From positions 11,351,619-11,415,618 of the forward strand of contig NC_088105.1 in the NCBI RefSeq assembly GCF_036370855.1: a stretch of 64,000 bases of DNA, in the 5' to 3' direction. The notes below the pieces were generated by a model. The model was not told the origin of the DNA, did no database searches, and saw nothing but the letters and a program-made list of their open reading frames with translations. Within the stretch, counting starts at the first letter, position 1; each line of letters starts with the position of its first letter. The translations under genes and the position numbers were made by a program. Positions 53,604 to 64,000 of the stretch are shown one piece after another. The DNA is from Dromaius novaehollandiae. Lineage: Eukaryota > Chordata > Aves > Casuariiformes > Dromaiidae.

Positions 53604-55897
53604 AATATTCCTTGCCATTGGGACCCGTGACCATGTGCAACTCCATACCCTTCAATAATGCAGGGAAGAAAACAGCAGGCTTGTCTGGGATGACAGCAAA
53701 TTTGGATCAAGTATGAAAGAAAAACAAAGGCCCCATCTCAAAGAGTGGCAGTTTGGTCTTCAATTTGCAAAGATTTGTGCCCATGCAAATCCCTATTTTG
53801 AGCAGAGGCTGAGACTTCTGGAATGACAAACTATTTCCAGAGCACTTTAGGCTAGGTCAGATCAGTGCTGGCCATCCTAATAAATGATTACTCATTAGCC
53901 CCTCCGCTCCCCAGGCTCTGCAGGCTCAGCATGCACTCTCTGAAGCACACGAACGTGTCTCCTGCTGCTCGGAGGCAGGCAGCAGCCTCCTCAGCTCTCC
54001 TCCTGGTTCCGGCACCAATTTGCTGTGCAGCTGTCCATGAGTCCTTCAGCAGCTCTATGCCTTGCTTTCCCCATCCTGTAAAGCAGTGGCACTAATAGGT
54101 GTCCCCCAAGAAAGCCTGCCACTCTTTTCAGGACTATCCATCTTTTTGCAGTGACTGCTGCAGCCACGAGGTTCACGGTGTGAAAACCCCCTTCTGAGGA
54201 TTCCTAAACATCGCCGCTCCGCAGCTGAAGTGCCAAGGTGGTCGCACAGTGGGTGCACCCCAGCCTGATAACTTTTTCTCTCACCATCAGGATGGTTTAA
54301 CGACAGAATCAATATTTTTGCATTGCTCCTCTGATGATGCAGCTTTAAAGAGTTCTCTCATCACAGTTATTTGGCAGTATCTGTGATTCCTTCATTTACA
54401 AAATAAATCATGCAAGTCTGCCTCCCTTCCTTCCTGCCCAATGCTCCCTCTGCCACATGGCTCTGGCTCCAGGGCCTGTATCTCCTTTCTCCGGGGTTGT
54501 CTGGGGGGTGGGGGGGGCCTATAGGACACATCTTTGGGGGGTGGGGGAGCATCCTGCCCCACTGCAACCTGGGTGCAACAAGAAGCCAGCAAAAAACTGT
54601 GGAGCAGAAAGCAATGATGGTGCTGGGTGAGACCAGCACAGCAGCTTGATGCGCAGCAGAAATCCATGTGGGATTCTGCCCCCCCTAAATAATCACAAAA
54701 TAATCTGGCCTGGTGTTTTCTGCCCTTGCCACCTGCTTCCTTGCAAAGGAAGACCTGCTGCTCCCACTGAAATGAGAGGGGAAGAGGTGAGAATTACTTT
54801 CTGTTGGTCATGAGAAAGCTGGAAGGACACAGATCCCTGCTGCTGTCAGCACCCCCAGTCCTGCTCCTGCAGACTGCCTCCAGCCCGCTGCCCCCCGGGA
54901 AGCCCTGGCCAGGCAGATGCCAACTCCCTCCTCAAAACCACGAGCTTGTGTTTTAGCAGCTACATAAGCAAGGTCCAAGGGAACTTGGATTTTGATTAGA
55001 TCCCTCATGTCTGAGGGTTCGTAGAGTAATTACACTGCATATTTTACATGGATGTTAGGAAACCAGAACAAAGAAATAACAGCAATGAGCATATCTGAAT
55101 GTGTATAGCTGTGTGTGTCTGCGTGTACCTGCGAGACCTTTTTATTATTTTCCTTTCCCCCATAACTTAAGTAGTTATGCAGCTGATGACTGCAGCACAG
55201 GCACTAACAAACTATTCCCAGAGCTGGGACGCTCACAGAATTGCCCTCCCATGGGAATTTCCTTATATCTGCCAGAGGAGCAGATCCCGCAGCCTGTCCT
55301 TCACTGGGGGCAATACTGGGTGTCCCTCCTCGACCTAGCCACTCACGCTCGGGAAACTCATCGTAATGCGCTGCCTTTAAGTCCCACAGCTCTGCTATAA
55401 ATTTAATTTAAACTCTCCAATAGATTAAAAACCCACAGGGCAAAGGAGAAATAGATGCGCTCACACACAGAGCACGCTCAGAGAATCCTAATTTTTGAAG
55501 AAACCAAGTTCAGAAATAACAGCTATGTTTGGGGAAAGCCACCAGGAGGAGCCAGGAGCAAGAGCTTCTCCCCGCTTCCCACGGGGCTCCCCGCTCCTGA
55601 GGGGCGCCTGCTCCCTGGAGCCCCCCTTCTCGCAAAAATAGTCTGTCTGGTTAGCTCGGGCCCTTTCATTTTCTCATACTTCTGCTTATCCTTGTAAGGT
55701 ACAACTGTATTTTAGATATGTGCAGTCCCAACGAGCAGTTATTCTGGACAGAATGAGATGTTTAGGACTCCACCACAACAATGCAGCGTCTGGCGCAGCA
55801 GCGGGTGCCTCCAGAAGCAGGACACAGACGCGGCACAGGGCATTACAGGCAAGGGAATAAGAGACGGGGCACAAGCCGGCGCTGAAGACCACACAGC

Positions 55898-55950
55898 CAT
55901 AAACCACTCGCCCAAGGTGGTTAGAGATATGCAGAGCTAGAGCTGAAAAC
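55898..55950 (+). repeat. Possible MIR fragment
   Basis: CTCGCCCAAGGTGGTTAGAG, followed shortly by GCAGAGCTAGAGCTGAAA, resembles the MIR tail block TTGCCCAAGGTCACACAGCTAG and GCAGAGCCGGGATT. Only about 50 bp can be matched, so this is tentative. Confidence 0.35.
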
Positions 55951-56771
55951 ATTGGTTTTAGGATTAACAAAGAGACCAAAGAAATAGCACCTAACTAACA
56001 TAAAATGCACCATATACAGTAAAACCAGTTGCAGCCTGAACTTGCAGACTGGTACACAGAGAGCAAGGTGTAAAAGCAGCTTATCAAAAAAAGAAAAATG
56101 ACCCCGAGCAGATCTTAGGAGAAAGGAGAAACCACTGGCATCACGTTCCCCCCAGAGAAGAGGCAGGGATGCCCAGCACGCGCAGCCGTTAACCTCTCCA
56201 CCAGCCTGCAGCCCTTGGCCTTAGGGCCCCAGGGTGGCACGAAGCTAAGCGGTGCACCAGGGAAGGGACAGATGCTAGGAAACATGCGCTGGTTGCACAA
56301 CAACGTACAACAATTTCAAGTGTGTTATTGCTCTTGAGACTTTTGGTGTAAAGCTATATTCAATCATTTTACTCTTTGCTCTCTTCTGTTTTAATAATTA
56401 AACCTGGACTAATAAAATTCTGGACTGTGAAGATTTTAATCAAGCTAACAATAAATCCTCGGCTTTCCTATTAACATGGGTTTCCCCTTTTTTCTCATAA
56501 CAAGATTTTGAGTGGGATGTCAAGACAGCCCAGGCACCGGGGCACACGGTGCTGAGCGTGGGCCAGAGCACTCTCCAGGCTTGCACCTTCCTGACTCTGC
56601 CCAGCATGGCCCAGCCTTCACCGCTTGCTGGTGCCCCTTCGACACCACAGGGACTTCTGTGACATCTGCTGCAGGCTAATGACATCAGAGAGCTGCCCAC
56701 TGCATGGTGGTGGTCCAGATTCAACTCTTCTCTGTTCACCCCTTCGGATTCGGGCTCTAGAGAAGAGGACG

Positions 56772-57642
56772 ATGCTCAGCCTTGGCTCTCTGGCCATGGC
56801 TCTCTGCGCCCTGGTGCTGCTGCCTGGCAGGCTGGGCCTCAGCCCCAGCAGCACCTGGGTCAGATTCAGGAGCAAGGCTCTGGCACTGGCTCCAGCTCCA
56901 GCTCCGGCCCCGAACGCCGATGCCGAGCCCCTGGCCTGGCTCCTGCCCTTCTCACTGCAGCAGCTTTGGGTCAACTTAGCCTGGCTGACCACTACGTGGG
57001 TGTTTTCTGTAGGTTGGCGAGCCATGTGCCTGCTCAACGGGGCTCTGCTCATCCATTATCTCAGCAGCTTAGCGCATTGGTCCTGGAGAAAGGTGAGCTG
57101 TAGGGGTTGGATGGGCCAAGGAAAGCCAGGGCCAAGAGCCCTTTAATGGAGAAATCAAAACCAATGCAGGCAAAAAAGCCTCAGCAGAGCATGCCATGGG
57201 CTTTCTTAGTCCAAGGTTTTCTTATCCCAGCTCACCTCCCGGATCAGTCCAGCGAGGCTGGTATTTCTCCAGAAGCCCCCTGCCCATTCCATCACCCTCT
57301 CATTTTCAGAAGATGCTGCGAGCAGCTGCAGTGCCCCTGGAGACAAACTGCCAGGGCAAATGTAGCTGCAAGAGCTACGAGGTGCTCTGTCGTGCAGAAG
57401 TAAACGCCATCCTCATCAGCAAGCATCTGCGGCGCCTGCGCCACCTCTGCCGGGAGGATGCCAAAAGCCAGCTGTCGAAAAAGACGACGGAAGACGCGGG
57501 CGACGAGGAGCTTTCTGATTGCTACTGCAAGCCCAACTCCAGCACAGAGCCGGAGGACGCCAGGCGATTAAAGGCAACGTTGCAAGCAAGCCGCTGTCTG
57601 TGTGATTTGGGAGGGTGCTGCTGGGGGGACGGGAGGAGCTGA
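56772..57642 (+). CDS. Small secreted or membrane protein candidate, two exons, TEX50-like
   Basis: I do not firmly recognise this gene. Exon 1 (56772-57092) starts with a Met and a hydrophobic leader (LAMALCALVLLPGRLGLS) that looks like a signal peptide. An Ala-Pro run, APAPAPAP, follows, then a hydrophobic Trp-rich stretch (residues about 54-106: PLAWLLPF, VNLAWLTTTWVFSV, LLNGALLIHYLSSLAHWSWR). It ends AAG/GTGAGC. A good acceptor (CATTTTCAG) opens exon 2 at 57310 in the same phase. Exon 2 is Cys- and charge-rich: CQGKCSCKSYEVLC, KHLRRLRHLCRED, SDCYCKPNSS. The stop is at 57640-57642, giving about 217 aa. In human, TEX50, a small testis protein with a signal peptide and a single hydrophobic segment ending HYLWKKW-like, lies beside KLHL20. 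Position and shape fit, but residue identity is low and the homology is inference. The true 3' structure may differ. Confidence 0.45.
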
Positions 57643-60600
57643 TGGATGGGCACTGGGAGCAGGAGACGTACATGACTCCCCGAGCAGATGGCCATCCTGG
57701 GTGGAGGAGCCAGGAGATAGCTGGCCTTGTAACGAAACTCAGGGAGCCCTGGGGACACTGGTCGGAGCTCGGCTGGTGAGGAAACAGCTTTGCACCCCGT
57801 TGCACGGGCACTCTCTGGCCACGTGGCACCCAGCAGCAGGAGCACAGCAAAGCTGAACCAGCCGGGGTGGTTGTGGAGTGAAGGCGTCAAGCTGCTCCCC
57901 AGGCCCTGCCAGCAAGTGTGGTCCCCTGCACGTGGCTCAGCAGAAGGACCACTGGGTCTGTGCCTTCCCTCCAGGTCTGAAGGGGTGGCAAAGGGCCTGC
58001 CTGTGGTCACAGGTGACCCTGATCTCAGCAGCTGAATTGATTGTCAGCTCCAAATAACATTTAAAACATAGGTAGCCTCTAATGTTGGTCTTCCCTTCTT
58101 CCCTGAAACCTCTCATATCACGAAGCTTGGGCTAACCTGCCCAGCCCAGGAGTCCCTCACAGTCCATCTGTCTGTGGCAGCGGGCAATGTCCTTGGCCTT
58201 TTCACCTCAGAGGTTTGTAGGAAGGAGATCAGCTTCCAGGTCTACCAGAGTTTCAACATCTCTGACTTCCCCAAGCCACAGCACGGTGCAGGAGCATGTA
58301 ACCTGGGAGAGGGAAAGGAGGAAAGGATTTGAACTAAACAGAGCAGAATTCCCTGAACTGGTTGTCTACCAAATTCATTGGCACAGGACAGCGCAGTGGG
58401 GCTGGAGGTACAGAGGTATCCCTGCACTTAAAAGCTTTCAGACAAAATAACAGAAGGAAAATCCAAGAGGCCATTAAACACAGAAAGCCTGTCTCTGGTC
58501 CAGGATGTCCTTCTGCTGCCGACTTAGCAACAGGCAATACTGGGTGAGGGAGAAATATAGCTCTGTGTTACATTCAGGCTCTGGGCTTGCCCTTCTTAAT
58601 GCACATATGCACAATTTCCCGGAGCATCTGCTGCTGGTTCCTGCTAGGGAGAGGAAAAGAGGCTGGAAGCTCCACTGAGCAGGCAGCCTTGCTGACTCTG
58701 GCTGTCGTGGGGTGAAATGCTAGTTACTAAAGCTTTTCATTTCTGAAGACCCACCAGGGAAGGGACTACACCAGGAGGCAGTGCCCAGCACCTTATTACA
58801 GGGCAAGGGCAGTCTGCAGAAGCTCTGCCAGCAGAGCACCCTCCCAGACAGCACTATGGAGCAAGTGTGCTCCAGGGGCAACCAGCCAGGAGAGGGAAAA
58901 GGCATTTTGCAGCAAGACCTGAAGACAGAAAGAGAATGTGGGCTGCAGGAAGCTTGAGATGAATGAGAGAGCTGAGATATTGGCAATTAGGAATCGGAAA
59001 AGCAAATACAAACAGGGACAAGGGAGGGAAAGAGAGCAGAGCAGACACCAACACGGGGTGAGGGTCTGCAGGAGGGCATTTGGGGCCAAGCCCAAAGGCA
59101 GCATGAGATTCTCAGTGCAGCAGTGGGGGGAAAGAGGAAGCAAGTGTCTAAGAAGCAGAGTAAAGAGGGACTAAGCAGGGGAAAGCCAGTCCAAGGAGGA
59201 TGGGGAAAGGGTGAAGACAGATTGCAGTTCAGGGTAGGTCCCACTTAGGTGCCCAGTCCTTTTGCATGAGCAGCTGCATGACTTTTTCCACCACTGAGAT
59301 CTTCAGGGCCCCCAAAAAGCAGCAGCACCACCTCTGCACCTTCAGCAAGAGCTGACCTGGGGAAACAGTGAGATCTTTCTGTCCAACTGAAGGGCAGAAG
59401 ACACAGGCCCTGCCACTGCACTAAAAGGTAGCCCCAGCACAGCTGCACTCAGGGCTTTCCTGCTACCACCCAGATCATCCCTACAGCACTCATCCAAATC
59501 TACACCCTTGCTGTTAGCTGCCTCCCCCTCTTTGCTCCACAACTTTAAATCAGTTCCCTGCTCAGTACCCAGAGAGAGGACCCAGGTGTGCCCTTTCTTG
59601 GAATGATGAAGCAGTGCTAGCAGTTCTGCAGAACTTAGTGAGTCATTAGCTTAATGAGTCAGAGGTGTGGGAGGAATGGACAGACCCTGGCAAGAGGCAG
59701 CTGGACCACATTTCATATTAGCACGTGCAGGTCAAGGGGGACGTGGAGCTCTGAGGAGCTAGCCATGGCTCTGGGTTATGAGCAGGGGGACTGGTGAGGA
59801 TACCACTGTGTCCCTGGCTGGGAGCAAGCCACTGCAAACCTGTCAACCCCTTAAAACAGTGATGAGGTGCCTGTGGCACAGGAGCTGGGCAGTAGCACCG
59901 GTGCCTCCCAGCGCAGCTGAGCAAGGGGCGGCTGCAAGGTTTCCCCATGCCCACAGCAGAGCACAGAGCTGCCTCCAGCCCCAGGGCTGTGAGCCCGTCT
60001 GGTGCAGGAGGCAGCCACCCCATGGCCACTGCCGTCATTTAAGCAGCGATTACCCAGTGTGAGTCATCCTCCCAGCCCGAATGAGCTCCAAAGAGCTGCT
60101 CCCTGCTGGGGCTGCTCTTTTGCTGCAATATTAAAAAGGTCAAGCCTTGAGGGAAGTGCAGGCTCAGAGGCAGCTGCTGGAAATCCCCACGGCAGGGACA
60201 GGGAGCACTGAAACATCCATCAGCCTGGAGAAGGGATAAATCTGGCATCGACTCGTCTCGTCCCATCTGAACCTGGACCTCAGAGGTCCACCAAAGCTGT
60301 CTACTGAGGCCTTCCAGGCGGCTGGCACAGGCACGGAGAGGGCTGCGGTATTGCTTCGCTGGCCTGCGACTGAGGGCGAAAGCCCCAGGCAAAATGGAGC
60401 AGCTGAAAAAGCAGCAAATCCCTGGAGAAGATGCCGGGAGCCATTCTGCCACCTCCATGCCCACATCGCTGGGACCTGCTGCGGCTGGCAGCCCCTGTGC
60501 ACCAGGGCTGAGCAGGAGGGGACTTCTCACTGGGAAGAGAGGCTGCCCGCTCCTCCCGAGTTACCTGTGTATCCACTGTACCTGAGCCCCGCGCAGCCAG

Positions 60601-60880
60601 CAGAGCGGGATGACCCACACGCCGTCTGCCCCTGCTAACAGCCAGAGAGGGACCTGCGCAAGGGAGCGTAGCACAGGCCTGTGGCCTGTGGAAAATTTTT
60701 AAGGGAATTATAAATGATGCAGCAGAAGGCTTGCACTTGCCACTAGGGAGTCTGACAGCAGCAAAGCATCTGCATTTTTAAATGTTAAAAAAAATAATAA
60801 AAACTTGCACCACCCTCATCCATCTCGGGCCGTTAAAGGCCCTTTGGGCAGGTTTTGCAGTGGTTCTGGCCAAGTCCAGC
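57643..60880. other. Intergenic region between the small-protein candidate and the UCK2 3' end
   Basis: GC-moderate sequence with many short unrelated open frames on both strands and no recognisable family. Plus-strand candidate poly(A) signals are ATTAAA near 58474 and AATAAA at 60796-60801, either of which could serve the upstream plus-strand gene. If UCK2 and KLHL20 are distant in other lineages, the rearrangement boundary may lie in this stretch. Confidence 0.5.
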
Positions 60881-60882
60881 TC

Positions 60883-63299
60883 TTTATTTCAGATTTAAAC
60901 CTGCTTCTACTTGAGAGGACTTTATGGGACATGCCATAAACGGACTTACCCATTTGCAAAAAAACAGTTTCACCCTTGCCTGCTCGCCTGCTAATGCTAA
61001 TGCCACCCTGCCTGCCGGGTCCCTTGAGAAAATTCGCTTGACTGTCATCCGCCTGTGAGACTCACTGGGAAGGGCTGAACTTGTCCCTCTCTGCTGCCAG
61101 GGAGCACGGAGGGGTTTCCCGCGGGCAGCCCCGGCCACGCGGCTGTCGGGACTCACCGGGTGGCTGAAACCAGAGCCGCCAGCTCCAGCAGCAGCTTTCT
61201 GGCCAAAGCCGTCAGTGCACAGGGAGTTTGTCTCCAGGCTGGGCCCTGCCTTGCCTTGCTGAGCCGCCACTGCCCGAGCCTGCTCCCATGCCGGGGCTGG
61301 ACAGAGGAGACGGGAAGCACCAGCATCCGTTTGTTCCATCTTTATTTACCGGGGAGGCGAGACCTGTATTTCACCTTGAGAGCTGTCTCGGACGAGCAAA
61401 GCCCCGAGAAGCCTCGCCAGACCCGCAGGGCTCCAGCCCCTCTTACCCAGGGCAACGCACTGTCGCTGCAGTAGTTCAGCCCGCGCCAGCCCTTGGCTGC
61501 AGCAAAGCCGGCGCGCACTGGGAAGCGTCTGCAGACAGGGAGCAGGGCGACCGGCTGCCCCGTGCCCCCGCCGCAGAGCACGAGGCAATGCGTCTGCCCC
61601 AGTGGCGCTTGCCAGGCAAACTGCTGCCCTGCTTGTCCTCTTGGTTAAAGTCAAAGCCTGTCTCCGATCGCCTTGGGGCTGGAGCACGATGGGGCATTGG
61701 ATTGCTAAGGATTTAAGCTTTTAACCATGCAGAGCAAGAGCAATGCTCTGGAAGGCAAAAAGCCCCGGTGGGAGCGAGGCTAAGGGACCTGCTCCAGGTC
61801 TTGGTGGGATGCAAGATTAACCCTGGGAAACTGGCTTTGGTGGGGCAAGCCGGTCCCGGCAGCAGGGGCCAGAGGAGCTTTCCTGGTTCCCGTCCCACCA
61901 TGTGCCATTCCTGGTGCCCCAGCCTGGTGGCACGGCCCCACCGGGCCCCCGGGGCTGCCGTTCTTGCAGTGCTGCCAGGTTAGGGGAGCCCAGGTCTCAC
62001 CCTGAGCAGGGCAGTGCCCTCCCTGGGCAGCCCCACAGCCGCAGCACGCTGCAGGAATGCCGCATCCTCCACCTGCACGCAGGGGGATGGACACAGCCCA
62101 GGCAAGGGGCAACAGGGTCTTCTGGGCATCCAGTCTCACAGAAGGCAGCTGGGACCTACATGCTGGGCGAGCTGCGAACGTGCCACAGAGGGACAAGCAT
62201 TCAGGAGCCCAGGGACCATCGCACACCACCAGTCTGCCCCAGACAGGCTGCTCGAGAGCTACCTGACATGATCTGCTGCCCCTGTCCTTCAGGAGAAGCT
62301 GGTTCTCCCTCACCATCCTACAGACTCGACTTTGCCTATCTGAGAGCAACACCATTGCAGGTGGGGAATGGCAGAGCTACCACCAGCCTCCTGCAGCCCA
62401 ACCTCTGGGCTTGGGATTGAGCCTGGGGCTTGGCCAGGAGTCCCACCACACACATGGCCACAGAGCTCCAGAGGGGCGGAAAGGACCCTGGGTGCCATCC
62501 CCACCCAAGCCAGGCATTAAGACTGCTATAGATGCAAGCTACCATGCTTAGATGACCGCAGCCCCAGCACCACCCACCAGGTCGTTGCTGGCGGGTGCCA
62601 CACCAGACACCCCCCTCCTCGTGGTAGGAAGGGGTGTCAGCCATGGCACAGGGGTGCTGCTGAGGGACTGAGACCTGGGATGCAGAGATGGTCAGGGGAG
62701 GCACCGCACATCATTTTCCAAAATCACAGTGGCACCAGTGCCTGCCAGGCAAAACCAGGCTGCTCGGACCTGAACAGAAACAGCAGGAGGAGGCAACCCC
62801 AGTCCCAAAGTCCCTGCCACACTCAACCTGTCACCTCCACCACTGCCCATCCCTCTCTGGAGCGGACACCACCGCGCTACTAAAGCGGCTGCTGGATGTT
62901 CTTCCTCTCGCCTATGAGGTGAGGATCCTGAGCCCAAAATCTCCCAGGACCCTCTTCCAGCCCCCTCCCAGCAACACTGAGCCTGGCAAATACCTTATGG
63001 CAAGTAATTTTACGTTATTCTGCGTTTACACAAAAATAGAGCAATTCTATATTTATAGAGATTTATAGCCGGTTCCGTGCTGGAGGAGTTACTGAGCAAG
63101 GCCAGGAGCTGTGGGCAGTCCGGGCTCCCGAGCGGCCAGCTGCTTCTCATTCGGCATTTCCAACATACAAAATTAAAGGCATTCGTCTCCGTCTGGTTTC
63201 TTAAATAGATAAGGGGGGAATGAACAGACAGTATGTACAGAGGGGCAGCGGCAGGGCCCGAGCGCCCTCCGCCCCCAGCCACGCGCCGGCCGCCCGGGG
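60883..63299 (-). other. UCK2: Probable UCK2 3' UTR
   Basis: Downstream of the UCK2 stop codon, minus-strand AATAAA hexamers occur at 61341-61346 and 60883-60888, implying 3' UTRs of about 2.0 or 2.4 kb. The sequence just after the stop is AT-rich with TTTATAG motifs (63052-63067). Farther on it becomes GC-rich. Open frames here match nothing I know. The transcript end is not proven. Confidence 0.45.
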
Positions 63300-64000
63300 T
63301 CAGTGGGGCCGGCTGCTGGACTCTGAGGGCTGCCGCTGGCGGGGGGGAGTGTAGCCGTTCAGGTAGCCGTTGCTCTGGCGTTTGCTGAGTCCTCCGTTGA
63401 GAATGTCCTGGATGTGCTGCACAATCAGGTTTATGGCCACTGCGAGCAAAGCGGAGGGAAAGATACAGGGGAGGGACTGCGTTAGGATCATCTTGAATAA
63501 ATTAGAGCCAATCGGAGAAAACAAGCCTGCTGCGACCCCTCTCCCCTCCTCGCAGGGTGCCTATCCCCTCCTACCACATGCCGAGGAGCTACAGCCCTGT
63601 GGGGAGAAGCTACCCCCACCCAGGGGACCGCAATCCCTCTGCCCTGGCCGAGCCAGGCACATGAGGCAGTGGAGATGTGACCATCCCAGATGCACACCTG
63701 ACCCTGGAGAAGCACCTTTCCCTCCACGTGGGATGAGCCAGGAGGAGGTTGCCTTGAGGTGCTGTACAGAGACAGGCTCCCAGGCTTGCTCGGAGGAGCA
63801 GAAGATCTCAAGGAGCATGTGTGGTATCAGTGTCATCTCAGCACACGTGGTGCTCTCTTGGGTGGCAGCGGGCTGAGTCACCTCCGTGGCAGGCCCTGCT
63901 ACCTCCTGCCTAACCCCGTCACAACGGCATCAGCCCACAGCCAGCTGCCAGGACGTAACAGCAGGGTCTGGGTCCACTCACCTTCATTATCTGCTCCTCT
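63300..64000 (-). CDS. UCK2: Uridine-cytidine kinase 2, last two exons (partial)
   Basis: UCK2 phosphorylates uridine and cytidine to UMP and CMP with ATP in the cytosol, the first step of pyrimidine salvage. Only the C-terminus is inside the window. The penultimate exon enters from the right edge and ends at 63982 (RGADNE, donor G/GTGAGT). The last exon is 63439-63300, with acceptor CTCGCAG and a split Val codon. The joined read is [23 protein letters not shown], then a tail with [19 protein letters not shown] and ending SESSSRPH plus TGA at 63300-63302. The human protein as I recall ends [20 protein letters not shown], continues with a Lys/Arg-rich tail and finishes SESSSRPH, so identity is near certain. 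The kinase core, including the P-loop, lies beyond the window. Confidence 0.95.

Larger units (their letters stand above)
53151..56771. other. Intergenic region between KLHL20 and the small-protein candidate
   Basis: No exon-like conserved coding sequence was recognised. The region contains a T18 run (53586-53603), G-rich tracts near 54506-54546 and a possible MIR relic near 55898-55950. Human has ANKRD45 near this position, but I saw no ankyrin-repeat coding sequence here. Regulatory elements cannot be excluded. Confidence 0.55.

Noticed and set aside
53151-56771. Searched for ANKRD45 exons expected beside KLHL20 from human synteny
   Set aside because: No ankyrin-repeat coding pattern was recognised on either strand.
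61160-62420. Overlapping open frames of 150-190 codons on both strands
   Set aside because: No recognisable motif, no supporting splice structure, and located in the probable UCK2 3' UTR.

Overview
The window is vertebrate nuclear DNA: split genes with GT-AG introns, CpG-island promoters and AATAAA signals. Compact introns, GC-rich promoters and only a few old MIR-like SINE remnants suggest a bird or another sauropsid. The species cannot be named from sequence alone. Four genes are identified by reading exons and checking that splice phases join; human comparisons are from memory.

Layout. (1) 1-2.3 kb: flank beyond the DARS2 3' end, no gene seen. (2) 2.3-20.3 kb, minus strand: DARS2, mitochondrial aspartyl-tRNA synthetase, with 17 coding exons and 646 codons before the stop. 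(3) 20.24-20.54 kb: a CpG-rich bidirectional promoter, with 297 bases between the two start codons. (4) 20.5-25.0 kb, plus strand: CENPL, an inner-kinetochore protein, with 4 coding exons and 337 aa. (5) 25.0-25.86 kb: the short gap between the converging 3' ends of CENPL and KLHL20. (6) 25.86-52.5 kb, minus strand: KLHL20, a BTB-BACK-kelch adaptor for the CUL3 ubiquitin ligase, with 11 coding exons and 609 aa, preceded by a CpG-island promoter. (7) 52.5-53.15 kb: a GC-rich minisatellite abutting that island. (8) 56.77-57.64 kb, plus strand: an unrecognised two-exon small secreted or membrane protein candidate, whose position and shape suggest TEX50. (9) About 60.9-64.0 kb, minus strand: the 3' end of UCK2 (uridine-cytidine kinase 2), which runs off the right edge.

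The DARS2-CENPL-KLHL20 order and orientation match human 1q25. UCK2 lies about 8 Mb away in human, so a rearrangement boundary falls between KLHL20 and UCK2. The genes serve unrelated housekeeping functions: mitochondrial translation, chromosome segregation, ubiquitylation and pyrimidine salvage. Only the shared DARS2/CENPL promoter suggests co-regulation. I found no viral element, CRISPR array, operon or evidently novel multi-gene system. The best leads are the small-protein candidate, the synteny boundary, the DARS2 exon 3 splice site, the promoter motifs and the minisatellite.
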